The translations under genes and the position numbers were made by a program. From NCBI RefSeq assembly GCF_014066305.1, contig NW_023501038.1, positions 62,001 through 126,000 of the forward strand: DNA of 64,000 nt, read 5' to 3'. This DNA comes from Letharia columbiana. Its lineage: Eukaryota; Ascomycota; Lecanoromycetes; Lecanorales; Parmeliaceae. The notes beneath the pieces are model-generated. The model did no database searches, was not told where the DNA came from, and saw nothing but the letters and a program-made list of their open reading frames with translations. Shown in pieces: positions 11,762 to 21,679 of this stretch (the stretch's first letter is position 1; the number at the start of each line of letters is the position of its first letter).

Positions 11762-12647
11762 GGCAGCTACTACGCGTACAGCCCCTACTCAGTAGGCGTA
11801 CAGCCCCTATCTACTAGGCGTACAGCCCCCCTAATCGGGTTAGCGGCCGCACGGAAGCTAACAAAATCTAACCGAAAATGGTAAAGAACCCGCATCTAGT
11901 CTCTGCCGAATGCCTTCACAGTAGGATATGGTAGTAGAACCAACTCCCACCCCACCGCCCGCCTACATCCCTCGCTCAATAGGCAAGGATCAGAGCGCAT
12001 ACCTACACCTACCTCTACACCTACCTCTACACCTACCTCTACACCTACCTCTACACTGCAAGCGTCACAGCGGGGGGGTTTGCGACCGCTGTAGCAGCCA
12101 CCCCGACGACTAGGCATTACACGAGGAGGGCGGCGAGGTGGGCGGGCTGGACAGGCTACAAGAGAAGGACAGCGAGGTGGTACTACACAGGCCTACATGC
12201 AGGGTAATGAGGCTATGTTCAATACGTTTCAGATGTAGGAAGATCAGCTGGCCGATAGGTAGTGGACATTTGAGTATGATGGGCGTATTTTTAGTAGCAA
12301 GCAGAGAGGGTAGTTAGCCAATTAGCTATCGCCATAGAGAAATTATTCAAAAACCTCACTAATCGACGAATTGAAACCGTCCGATGAGAGACATAGGGAG
12401 GCTTGCCCTGCTACCACCAAGCATCTCCGCAAGAATCTCGAAGAGACTAGATGCGGGTTCTTTACCATTTTCGGTTAGTGTCCGTTAGCTTATGCGGGTT
12501 TTTTACTATTTTCGGTTAGTGTCCGTTAGCTTCCGCGCGGCCGCTAACCCGATTAGGGGGGCTGTACGCCTAGTAGATAGGGGCTGTACGCCTACTGAGT
12601 AGGGGCTATACGCCTAGTAGACAGGGGCTATACGCGTAGTAGCTGCC
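11762..12647. mobile_element. hAT-like non-autonomous TIR element, copy 2
   Basis: An 886-bp element with terminal inverted repeats beginning GGCAGCTACTACGCGTA at both ends and a perfect 8-bp target duplication TAAAAGTA, as hAT transposases make. The arms hold subterminal repeats of an AGGGGCTGTACGCCTAGTAG type (three on the left, about four on the right), which usually serve as transposase binding sites, and the same CGCGGCCGC block as copy 1. The right arm has a tandem duplication (two units of a GCGGGTT...TTTTCGGTTAGTG segment, about 12452-12532). The middle contains a 12-bp minisatellite (cctctacaccta, about 12000-12058) and a core at about 12150-12420 homologous to copy 1. That core reads as decayed coding sequence (WTFEYDGRIFSSKQRG, DELKPSD) broken by TAG codons. 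No full transposase is present. Confidence 0.9.
12000..12058 (+). repeat. 12-bp minisatellite inside hAT-like element
   Basis: About four to five units of cctctacaccta. The homologous element at 7691 has a different 15-bp array (ctacctcgctgtcga) at the comparable internal place, so both elements carry short arrays of unrelated unit. Confidence 0.8.
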
Positions 12648-12655
12648 TAAAAGTA
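12648..12655. repeat. Target-site duplication TAAAAGTA (right)
   Basis: Right copy of the perfect 8-bp duplication flanking 11762-12647. Confidence 0.9.
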
Positions 12656-12960
12656 CTTAGAGTAAATTAATAATAAACTTATTTATATTATTTATTAAAC
12701 TATAAGCTATATAGCTAAAATAAGTATTTAATATATTTAATAAAAGTCTTAAATACTCGCGAATTCTTTTTTTCTCTTTTTTTTTAAAATTATTAATTTA
12801 TCTAGTAACTAATCTATTTATTCTTATAATTATACTTTTAAATCTTATAATTATATAGCTATTACGTAGTTTATTAAAAAGAGATCTTACTATCTTATAG
12901 TTTCGAAAGGTTATATCTCGAAGAAACCTCTCTTAATTCAAAAACCTATTAACGTAATTA
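12656..12960. other. AT-rich spacer at the border of gene island 1
   Basis: RIPped sequence without genes. Composition switches abruptly to GC-balanced DNA near 12960. Confidence 0.6.
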
Positions 12961-13314
12961 GAGCTAAGATCTATTAAACTCTACGGTGCGAAATCTAATT
13001 AGGCAACTATGTATTTGAATTACTATTTCATAACATAAAACAGTGATTTAATTTGGAGGTGATCGACGACGCTAAGTATTACCCTGTATGGTTAGCCTAT
13101 TAAATTATTACCTTTTTCGTTTTAAATTATTCTTTCACATTGCTAAACCTGTCTCCGTAATCCTTGTGTCAACCAAATGTAATTACGCCTGCGAAGACTT
13201 TTGACCGTCTGGCCACTGAATCCCTGAATTGAACAAGCAAAAGCGCACACTGGGGTGGCTGGCAGCATCTAGCCTTCGATCGTCTCATGCAGACTCGAGA
13301 CCCGTAGTCTCCCT
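12961..13314. other. Intergenic, 3' flank of the DUF3431 gene
   Basis: GC-balanced, without a credible gene. Short frames here are unsupported by codon use or family similarity. Confidence 0.5.
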
Positions 13315-14601
13315 CTATCTTGTACCGCACTCTTCTGCTCTGTTCGTGGGATTCAAACCCCGCTCCAGCGCAACCTTTTTTCTTAAAGCCAATTCTTGCT
13401 CTAGGATATCAATCTGATTGTTCAGATAGAGGTATCTTACCGCTGAGGTATTGTTGCTTTGAATCTCCATATCAGTTCCCCCATTCAAGGCTCGCCGCTC
13501 GCGTAGCTCGTTCGTCTCCAATTCGAACTTTCGCTTCTTCTTTCGCAATTCTTTGAATTCCTCAAATTCCGAATCTCCGCCAAAGCACAAGCCAAAACCG
13601 CCACAGTAACAGATATGCTCGGCGGGGCAGTAGATGCTTTGACCTGTGAATAGGAATTGCCATGAGTATTCCCAGATTCTTCCCGATACATAGTCACTCA
13701 ATGGGGTCCTAGTGATCCAGTCCCGGTAGTAAACATAGCGGCTGAGAGGTATCGCGAGGACACGCTCCTTTGATAAGGCAAATTGCGCGCAGCACGTTTG
13801 ACCTAGGGCAGCGGGAAGAGGGTCCGAAGGGAAAAGCTCACTCCAGCTTTTTGATAGTACAACTTCTTCTTGCTTCTCGAGACTTTCTCGTGGGTTGCCA
13901 GGATGAAGCCACTCCGGGCAGCCTGGCGACCACTGACATCGCATGTTCACATATCCCTCCCTGGTGACATAATCACTGTTTAGCCTTCGGACCATCTCAG
14001 CTGCGTCGTAGGCTAAAAGGGCATTGTTGTGGTGCGTCCAACGATGCGCATGCATGAATATGAGAATGTCAGGTAGGGCGTCGTAGTGGTTGATGATGTA
14101 CGATAAGTATATCATAACTTCATGTCCTTTGTTTTTGGGTGGATGCATCACCGCCAATGGGTCGTTCGCGGTGTAGACTGCTGCGTCAACATTTGGCAAC
14201 TCGTCTGAGACCCATGAAATGTTATCACTCTGAAGCCGGGGGATGACCATGGCACGACTGTATGTTGAGCCTAAAGGTTTAGGGACTCCAGGATGGAAGT
14301 CGGACGATGGTGAAGTGGCAGCTGAATCCAGTGAGTCTCGTGTTTCAGAGATGGATCCATTACGGCCAGGAAGTGACCAAGCCGACGCATCAAGGAATAA
14401 TTCCTCGTGCTTTCCCACCCGGTGTTTGCCGAGAGTAGATACTTCTGTGTTGAGTTTGTTCAGAGAGGAAAAGAGGACGATGATTGCAGCAGTAGAGATC
14501 AACTGGATCAGTTTCCTCAAAGCAGACATTACCAAGAGTCGTGGAGGACGAATTAAGAGCGATTCACTACTGGCTGCATGGACATTAGCTAACTGAAACA
14601 C
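13315..14601 (-). CDS. DUF3431 family membrane-anchored protein
   Basis: A single-exon gene of up to 428 residues. An N-terminal hydrophobic stretch (about residues 32-50, LIQLISTAAIIVLFSSL) looks like a signal anchor, suggesting a type II membrane protein facing the secretory lumen or cell surface. Residues about 110-320 match the fungal DUF3431 family as I know it: VYTANDP, KGHEVMIYLSYIINHYDALPD, FMHAHR and a WSPGCPEWLHP block. The family is widespread in filamentous fungi and has no established biochemical activity; glycosyltransferase-like folds have been suggested only loosely. The C-terminal 90 residues are charged and probably coiled coil (EFEEFKELRKKKRKFELETNEL). Translation may instead start at the second methionine (14529), which puts the anchor nearer the N-terminus. 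The neighbouring genes suggest no pathway. Confidence 0.85.
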   Translation of the reverse strand: MFQLANVHAASSESLLIRPPRLLVMSALRKLIQLISTAAIIVLFSSLNKLNTEVSTLGKHRVGKHEELFLDASAWSLPGRNGSISETRDSLDSAATSPSSDFHPGVPKPLGSTYSRAMVIPRLQSDNISWVSDELPNVDAAVYTANDPLAVMHPPKNKGHEVMIYLSYIINHYDALPDILIFMHAHRWTHHNNALLAYDAAEMVRRLNSDYVTREGYVNMRCQWSPGCPEWLHPGNPRESLEKQEEVVLSKSWSELFPSDPLPAALGQTCCAQFALSKERVLAIPLSRYVYYRDWITRTPLSDYVSGRIWEYSWQFLFTGQSIYCPAEHICYCGGFGLCFGGDSEFEEFKELRKKKRKFELETNELRERRALNGGTDMEIQSNNTSAVRYLYLNNQIDILEQELALRKKVALERGLNPTNRAEECGTR

Positions 14602-15078
14602 AACAGGAGGCCACTTTGATGCCAGTGTTTCTTACAACACGGGCGTGGGGCAAACCAATAAGTAGGGAAGAAGTACCGGTCGAGTCCGTGTTTGCATCAC
14701 AAAGTTTCAGTGGAAGTTGGAGAAGGAGCCATCGTGAATCAGATTTGCGAGTCTATATTGGTTGGCAGATACCGTGGACATGAGGATCGCCGAAGGGGCC
14801 TGGCAGCAACACTGCATTCTCAAAGCATGCACATTATGAGGAAATTCAGATGGACGACAGCAACAGTCTTGTTTACTGCTTGAAAGTATTCGTGGCCTTA
14901 CAATCACAATTTGCACGATATCCGCCACTCTGTTCATCTGATAATGGCTATCGTTGAGCAACCCTGAGAGCATGTAGATATCTGCATTGATTCAGCTTCA
15001 GATCGTACTGAGCAAATTTATCTTTTGCGACAACTCCAATCATGATTGCCAAGACACTTGCCATGTGATCATAAGCCC
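14602..15078. other. Intergenic, promoter side of the DUF3431 gene
   Basis: No gene recognised; short overlapping frames on both strands lack family similarity. Confidence 0.5.
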
Positions 15079-15197
15079 TCAAAGAATTGAATAGCCTCTA
15101 TTCCTGGCTAAGCTTGCTCGCTTTGCTTCTTGAAGGCCATTCTCATGCGCTTTGAGTTCTTCCTCGGTCATCTTACGATAGGCCTTGAATAGACTAC
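15079..15197 (-). CDS. Possible terminal exon of a small gene
   Basis: On the minus strand a 119-bp stretch after a plausible acceptor (tcatcaacag) reads SLFKAYRKMTEEELKAHENG and continues QEAKRASLARNR before a stop. Its amphipathic, Lys/Glu/Ala-rich composition looks like genuine protein, unlike the shadow frames around it. An upstream exon ending near 15290 (reading AFFGY) with a GTACTG donor is possible, but I could not build a start. It may be the tail of a small, perhaps mitochondrial, protein or a remnant. The stretch 15198-15436 otherwise holds no clear coding sequence. Confidence 0.3.
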
Positions 15198-15436
15198 CTG
15201 TTGATGAAACGATTTAGACTCCTATCGCCGTGCTAAGCGCTAAGTATTGGAAAGCAGAGAGTCAGTACTGTAGCCGAAGAAGGCTGAGATCCGCGATGAT
15301 AGGCTTTCAGTGCTGTGGATACAGATACACGTTCCAGGCAAGAGTGGCCCGGCACCAAAGACATCGAGATACTGTATTCACAGCATCTATTGGAGGCAGG
15401 AGAACGGAGTACTTGTCGCGCGATGGCCTGGCGCTT

Positions 15437-17774
15437 CTATATTAGAACCGAATTTGGCGAAGTAGACCTGACAGAGCTGCTATGGGCGCCGTTGTTTGTA
15501 CTCTGATGAGCTCTGGGATGATCATTTTGCAACGAGCTCACACCACTCGCACGGCCTGCAATAGACTCTCCGCTGCTTCCCATGCGTTCATGACCGTCGT
15601 AAATTCTACCACGATGAGGTGCAACTGGGGGAGCCTGCTTCCATCTCCTACTTAGCTCTTGATCGTCGTCGACAAGTACCACCATCCAGACGCCAATTAG
15701 GCTATTGCTGCCTAACAAAGGAGTGCAGTGAATCCATCGATTTCTTCCATCTTCGTCTGCTTTGGTAACCCAGCGCACCTTTGCTGTTACACCTCGACCT
15801 TCTGCTAGAGCAGCAGACAGCTCCTCGCGGACTCGTGTAGAGCCACCAATCTTGTCCAGGAAAGGAGACTGGAGGATTCCTGGCACCCGCAACGTCGGCG
15901 AAGCAAACAAAATACGGAAAGATGGATGAGGCCTGACAAGTAGATACTAAATCCTGTTAGTCGACTTCATTGCCTTTAGAAGCAGTTTGCGAACGCATAC
16001 ATTCTGGTAGATGCCGCTTAGCTTGCCACTCTGGCGGCTACTGAGATCGAATATCTGACTGTCATCTGCAGATGGCTCCTGCAAGAGCAACCGTGGCATA
16101 TGGGGCGCGCCATTACGTGGCTTGTCTACCTCCTCTTCTTGATACTCTCGGTGCATCCTTCCGCCGAACTTCCTCACGGTTTCAAGCTCGGCCATGTTCA
16201 GCATCTCGCTCAAGTCCTGGAAGTCGTCCTTGGCCTCCTGCTGGCCGTCGAAATTTTCTCCATTAGTATCTTTGTGCTCAGCCTGCTCTCGAACAACAAG
16301 CTGCTGAAGAGATTCCAAGTCTGTGCAATCTTTGACCAGTCCACTGACATCGACCTGAGCCCCTATAAAATATCGGATTTTTCCTCGGCTATCGCAAAGG
16401 GGCGCGATCATGAGCATATTCATGAAAGGTGAACCATCACGTCGACTATTGTCACGTTAGCAGCGAGACACCTTTGAGGAATGCGGACTAGTCACTAATT
16501 GAGAAAAACCTCGCAGTGCTCCCTGCCAGCTCTGGTCGCGTCTCCAAGCCTTCGTCCACTGCCAGGTTCTGTCTTCGGACCTTGAAGAAAACGACAGTTT
16601 CGCCCAATAGCATAGTTCATACCATATTGGGTGGTGCGATGAAATTCTGATGTATAGAGTTAACGCTGTTGAAAATTGAGAGCATGCGGGCAGGCATACC
16701 CTCAGAAGCAAAAACAATCGGATTGTCCGGTCTAGAAGGATCTGTCAGGCAAAATACTTCCGCCAAACCTTCGGACGCTTCACGCAGATGTGGAGCCAGC
16801 GTCCCTGTGATTCTTCGGGAAATGCTCTGGCTAACTACTTGCACATAGACATGTGTGATAAAGGCTGGGAGGTCCTCGTGGGTCAATACCGTAAACGCAG
16901 AGGCGGCTTTGTTTTCAAGTTCGCGGTTGGTAGTTGGATTGGCGAGTTCGGACGTGAAGTCATAATTTGGTATTGGGCTCAGAGCTTCGGCTATAGCGTT
17001 GGCATATCTGATGGCTTTCAGCGCTTTGAGTGCATCGAGATAGTATATTAAGATTGGCACCGATTGGGGTCGATGTGTGCTCAGGAAGGCAGTGAACCTT
17101 AAGAGAGAGGATGGGTTGGCGAATATTATCTCCAGGTGAGCACGCGAGAAAAGTTGCTCCGAACGTGCTTCTAAGGAAAAGGCCTGACGACCTTCTTCTG
17201 CTGGCGCAACAAGGTCGAACGAGCCTGCGGGGTCTCCAGTCAATGGCTCCATTGGGTCTGACCTGTCGAGTGCTGAGTGTGCCTGTAGCGCTGGTAACTC
17301 TAATGAAGTTGCCTGTGTCTCATAGGTTTCATCGGAAGACATTCTTGAGACTGGTGATGCGCTGCGAGATGTATTATGCCCTGTCGGACGGTGACGGTCT
17401 GGCAGATGAGCGCCTTTCTGATCGCTGTGGATGAAAGTCAGCTCATGAATTTCGCAAGCATGAAGTACTCGGGAGTCAAACCTCAATGGCTCCTGCGAAT
17501 ATATAGAGGGAGGAAAGTTAGTGGGCATAGGAGACGAGGCATCAAATCTTGCTCTTGCAATTGTGTTTGGGTTGCCGGTGTTTGAGCGTCTTGTGGGGAA
17601 CTCCTGGAAGTCTTGTGCCCCGATTGGAGGGAAGATCTTCTGGTAGGCGCCATTTCTTTGACCGTGATGGCCATGGTTGATACTGCTTTCGAGTGAAATT
17701 TGCTGTCGCCCATCAACCTGGCGCATCGCTTGCTGAGACGGATGCTGTCGTATGGGCATGTGAGCGGATGGCAT
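15437..17774 (-). CDS. RGS-LOV photoreceptor (BcLOV4-type)
   Basis: Four exons (17774-16700, 16646-16496, 16445-16001, 15946-15437) with GT-AG introns of 53, 50 and 54 bp give 726 residues. A stop just upstream of the ATG fixes the start. Order: a disordered N-terminus (1-190), an RGS-like helical region (about 205-325), a LOV domain (about 340-440) with the flavin-cysteine motif GRNCRFLQ at 373-380 (Cys376), a Gln/Glu-rich linker, then a C-terminal PAS-like domain (YLLVRPHPSFRILFASPTLR onward) and a disordered tail. Established knowledge: fungal RGS-LOV proteins such as Botrytis BcLOV4 bind flavin and move to anionic plasma-membrane lipids on blue light, linking light to G-protein signalling. 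With the photoactive cysteine intact, this copy should be light-responsive (inference). The first intron splits GAG|GAA inside the LOV domain. Confidence 0.9.
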
Positions 17775-18847
17775 TCTTTAACGAGAACAATGTCAAGGGT
17801 AACTTATAGGAGAAGGATGGGAGGGCAAAGAGGGAAGAAAGTGAACAGTTGTTCGGGGAGGGTTGATGTGATTGGGACATAATTGGCGTGGTGTGCATGG
17901 AGGGAGGGTTCTTTCACTACCATTATGGACCCGAGATTGACTTTACTAGACAGCATTCATCTGCGGCGATCCTCGGTCACCAGGGGATGCGAGCCGAAAA
18001 CTGACAGTCCAAAAGGGGGATGTTTTGGTAGCTGCGTTGGGCGTAATGCATGTAGCGGTCATGATTAGGTTTGTAAAGTTAACTCATTCTTTTGCAAAAG
18101 TCGATTTGCTAGCCCCGTTGCGGGCTCTAACCGTGGGCGGGCTGTTATAGGAGAGATGGGGGCGTTAAGGATCCATATCGCAAGGCTTTATCTGCCTTCT
18201 GGATTGCCGATATACGAGTTTTATTGGTGGTGGCAGTTGAGAGTCTTTACTCTTTTTAACCCACCTCCCTCCCCGCAGGCTTTATCGAATTCCGTCCATT
18301 TGCCTTCTTGATTACTATTCGAGGACATTGTGATTGCAGCGAAATCTGCAGGCTTATACGGATGGAGGAGCAGTCGTAACTCCCTTTTCCACAAAGATTT
18401 CTTCGTCACTCATTATCGCTAGAGCATACTGCCGGGCTTTCTTACCTCTTGAACTACGGGCTGGAGGATTTGCTTTGCGCTGTACATACCACGTAATCGT
18501 GCGTCGTTCTCGACAACGCTTCTCCTAACAATCTCTCCCTGTCTCTTTAGCATTCCTTTCCCTATTCTTGGGGTCTCGATCTCGGATGGTCACGGCCAGT
18601 CTGAATGAGAGCAAGGCAAGTGAACACAGCCACCTCTCTGCTTGCTCCTCAACGAAAATTGTCCTCTACCTTGGCAATGAGAAGCATCAATAATCTACCT
18701 ACGTATGATTTGGGTATAAGTTTAGAGTTACATCATTCTATTTTGTCTGCCCTATGAAATTCAGCCAAGCGCCAAACGCCTTCGCTTGTGCCTACATAAT
18801 AACAGGAGAGCGGGCACAACCCCTCGGATGCTTCCGCTTCTACAAGC
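17775..18847. promoter_or_regulatory. Intergenic, upstream of the RGS-LOV gene
   Basis: About 1.07 kb of GC-balanced DNA between the RGS-LOV start and the HRD1 stop. No gene is supported. It should contain the RGS-LOV promoter and the HRD1 3' region, but I can name no specific element. Confidence 0.45.
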
Positions 18848-21364
18848 TCAGTCCAGCTCTTCAGTTGTGTCTTCTACCGTCGTCGCTTTCCCCTTTCCTT
18901 TGATCTGCCTACTGTCGGCTATTGTTTGCGACATTGGTCCCGAGTCGTTACCCTTCGCCTCGTCATTAGAATTCGTTTCATGCTCAGAAATTTCAAATTT
19001 GTTGCCCTTGGGAGCGTCGTTCGGGACTTGATAGCCAGAGCCAGAGCCCCAACGCGGAGTTCCTGGTGAGATGTCACCTCTATTTCCAGATACGGGCTCG
19101 CCATTACTACTGTGACTTTGTGTCTCTCCTGGCAACCCTGAGGACCTTTCTCCCATACGAGCAGCTACACTCGTTTGCGAGCGATCCTGAGATACATACC
19201 CTGTTGACGCGTTGCTACCGGACGGTTGTGACTGAACGCTAGAGCTATCAGCGTTAGAAATCTCACCAAGAATAGCGTTCCTCCCATCAGTAAGTCTCTG
19301 GAGCGGCAGAATACTCCAACCCGGTGGTAGCGTCATGCCAGCAGGCAGACTCGAATGGCTAGAACCCACGCTCTGTTGCTGTGGACTTGCACCAAAAACA
19401 TTTGCATACCCCACGGCTTGCGGCAGTGTGTCGACAACTCGAGGCTGATGAGTCAAAGAAGATTGGCCAGTAAAGCTCGCATCTGGGGTTGCCTGTGCTA
19501 TACGCAGTCGAGTAAGTTCGCCTTGCAGGGCTCGCACAAGGTACAATTGATTTTGCTGGACTCGAAGTGAATTAATTTCTCGGACCAGTTGATGCTCCAT
19601 CTGATGGAGTTGAAGTTGTAGACCTGTAGGGCTAAAGGTGGCTACAGTCCGCGTTTGAGATCCTGGAACCTGGCGCTGGAATCCAAACATACCACCTGCG
19701 CGTGGCAAATTTCCTGTCGCCGGCAGTTGTCCTGGCTGAGTAGGAGGAGGCGCATTGTTGTTGACTTGCTGCGCGGCACCCTGGGCGCCTTGCCTGGCGC
19801 CAAACGCTATACGGAGTGGACCGAAATGAAACACATTCTGTGCAGCTACGGGTTGCTGAAAATCACCATGCGCGGGAACCTGAGCCTGTGGTTGGTTGAC
19901 GTGAGGTAGCGCTCTGCCATGCTGGTTTGCGAGGGCCTGGTCTTGCGATCGGGCTACTGTCCCTGTCATGAGTACCGGCCTTCTGCAGGTCGGACAATTT
20001 TGTTGGCGCTCGAGCCAGCTGCGCAAGCACGCGAAGTGAAGAATATGACCGCAAGGTAGCTTTTTAGGTCTCAAGCGCTCGTCAATAGCGGCTGTTCCAT
20101 TGCTGTTGGGCTCCGCGCCGGCAGTGGCCTGTGCTTGCCAAGGCATCATTTCTTCTCGACAAATGATACAGACATCTTCTCGCGCAATCTCTTCTGCGAT
20201 AGCATCTGGGTATCTTGCATTCATATCTCGGGTTGCTTGTCGGTAGCGGACGAAATCCGTGATTCGCTTGTAGAAGGATCGGATCGTGAGAGCTACGTCT
20301 CGGATGATGTGGATAGGCATGCCATAGAACATGCAAAGTACACAGAAAAACGTAAGATACAAGACGAGCTTGAAGAAGTCTGAAGATCCGTTATTAGCCG
20401 GAGACTTTCAAATAAGCCAGTTTTGACTCTTCATACCTGTAGCAAGGTCCAGGTAGAAAACCCATCGGCCCTTTTCCTCCCAGCCAGGAACGTCGATATC
20501 CAACGAATCGATATCGTCATCAGTGGCAATAGAACTGACGTGAGCTTCTGGAGAAGTGGACCCATCTGCCGTAGGTTCTCGAGGTTGGGCAGACGCTCTG
20601 TCACGCCTCATCTGGGCGCGGCGGTCTTTAATTTGATTCTTGATTACCGCTGCCTCCCGGAGGGATATCATATAGCGAGCTGCAGTGGAAATGGAGGTAA
20701 TAGTCAGGACAGCAAATTCGAAAGCGAACATGACCATCATATTTGGCCGCGCGTGGAGTAAGACAGTGTTGATGGAATATCGAAGCATGAAAATGTCGAA
20801 TAGAGTCGAGATGATAAGTGAGACGGAGAGTCGAGCATGGAACAAGCGCGGATTCGATGGTGGCTGCTGCTCCAGAATCTCAACCCGTCCCTCTCCAATC
20901 CAACCCCACACCTTCCCTATCAACAGGCAAACAAACATGACCAAAAACCAGCCACCCACCTCCTCCCGAAAGATGGTCATTGCAAGACATGTCTCCGTGA
21001 TGGCAAACCATGCCTTTTCGTAAAGCTGTTCTACTTCGATTGGTCGTAACGGACCGTAAAAGAGCCTCTGCAAGGCAAGCATTCCTGAGCACACACCTAG
21101 AAGTGCAATATTCGTGAGTACCTAGAGGATCGCGTGAGCGCAAGAGCTTTGATGAAATACAATGCCATCTGTATCCTACCATGAGACATGCATTGCTCGA
21201 AGCCAGATAGACACACGCTGAGTAGAAGTTCGCCCGCTCATGTATTGCTCGGATTATAACACCTGTCGCCAGGACCATGGAGGTCTACAGAAGATCAGCA
21301 ATGCATCAGCACGAAGGGAAGGACACCGGGCTTTTCGTACCCCGGCGTAAGCTGCAAGTCTCAT
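18848..21364 (-). CDS. HRD1: ERAD E3 ubiquitin ligase Hrd1 (synoviolin)
   Basis: Four exons (21364-21341, 21284-21180, 21121-20437, 20379-18848; introns 56, 58 and 57 bp) encode 781 residues beginning MRLAAYAG, a start typical of Hrd1. The N-terminal about 300 residues are multi-spanning membrane sequence with the conserved RANFYSACVYLA, RPIEVEQLYEKAWFA and VWGWIGEGRVE blocks. A RING-H2 finger follows at about 342-403 (CIIC, CGHILHFAC, CPTC; all eight ligands present). The remaining about 375 residues are low-complexity, Gln/Ser/Pro-rich and disordered. Hrd1 forms the retrotranslocation channel of the ER membrane and ubiquitinates misfolded lumenal and membrane proteins with Hrd3, Der1 and Cdc48. 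The 24-bp first exon is easily missed by gene finders. It shares a 315-bp divergent promoter region with the MFS gene. Confidence 0.95.
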
Positions 21365-21679
21365 GATGCTAGGTAAAGATATCCACGATGCATGTCTTTC
21401 ATTTCGACCTTGGTGGACCTAGGTTAACGTTGAGGTGTCATCAACAACCCTGAAAAGACGAGCCAAACTGTACTTAAAGATTACCTTTTCCCCGAAGTTT
21501 AACCTAGACCGCCGCGCCTACTTTAACTACCCTACATCCGTACAAAAGCACTTATTACTCGGGTGGTGAGTATATGCATTAAAGTGCTCAGCGAACATGT
21601 TCACAGCAACGAAGCTGCAAGCCGCCACTTACCTTTTAGGGGTATGCATGTTCTCGGTATGTTAATTCAAAATCCTAAC
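21365..21679. promoter_or_regulatory. Divergent promoter region, HRD1 / MFS transporter
   Basis: About 315 bp separate the two divergent start codons. Pyrimidine-rich tracts are present, but no recognisable operator or canonical TATA box. The right boundary depends on the uncertain first exon of the MFS gene. Confidence 0.45.

Noticed and set aside
11896..12117. Open frames with EVGVEVGV or LHLPLHLP repeats
   Set aside because: They are translations of the 12-bp minisatellite inside the hAT-like element, on both strands, with no gene context.
15360..15420. Minus-strand peptide RPSRDKYSVLLP resembling the N-terminus of dolichol-phosphate mannosyltransferase
   Set aside because: The similarity stops after the proline, no start codon is present and no other part of that enzyme is nearby, so it is probably chance.
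19355..20383. Plus-strand frames across 19355-20383
   Set aside because: They are shadows of the HRD1 coding strand; the minus strand has clear family similarity.
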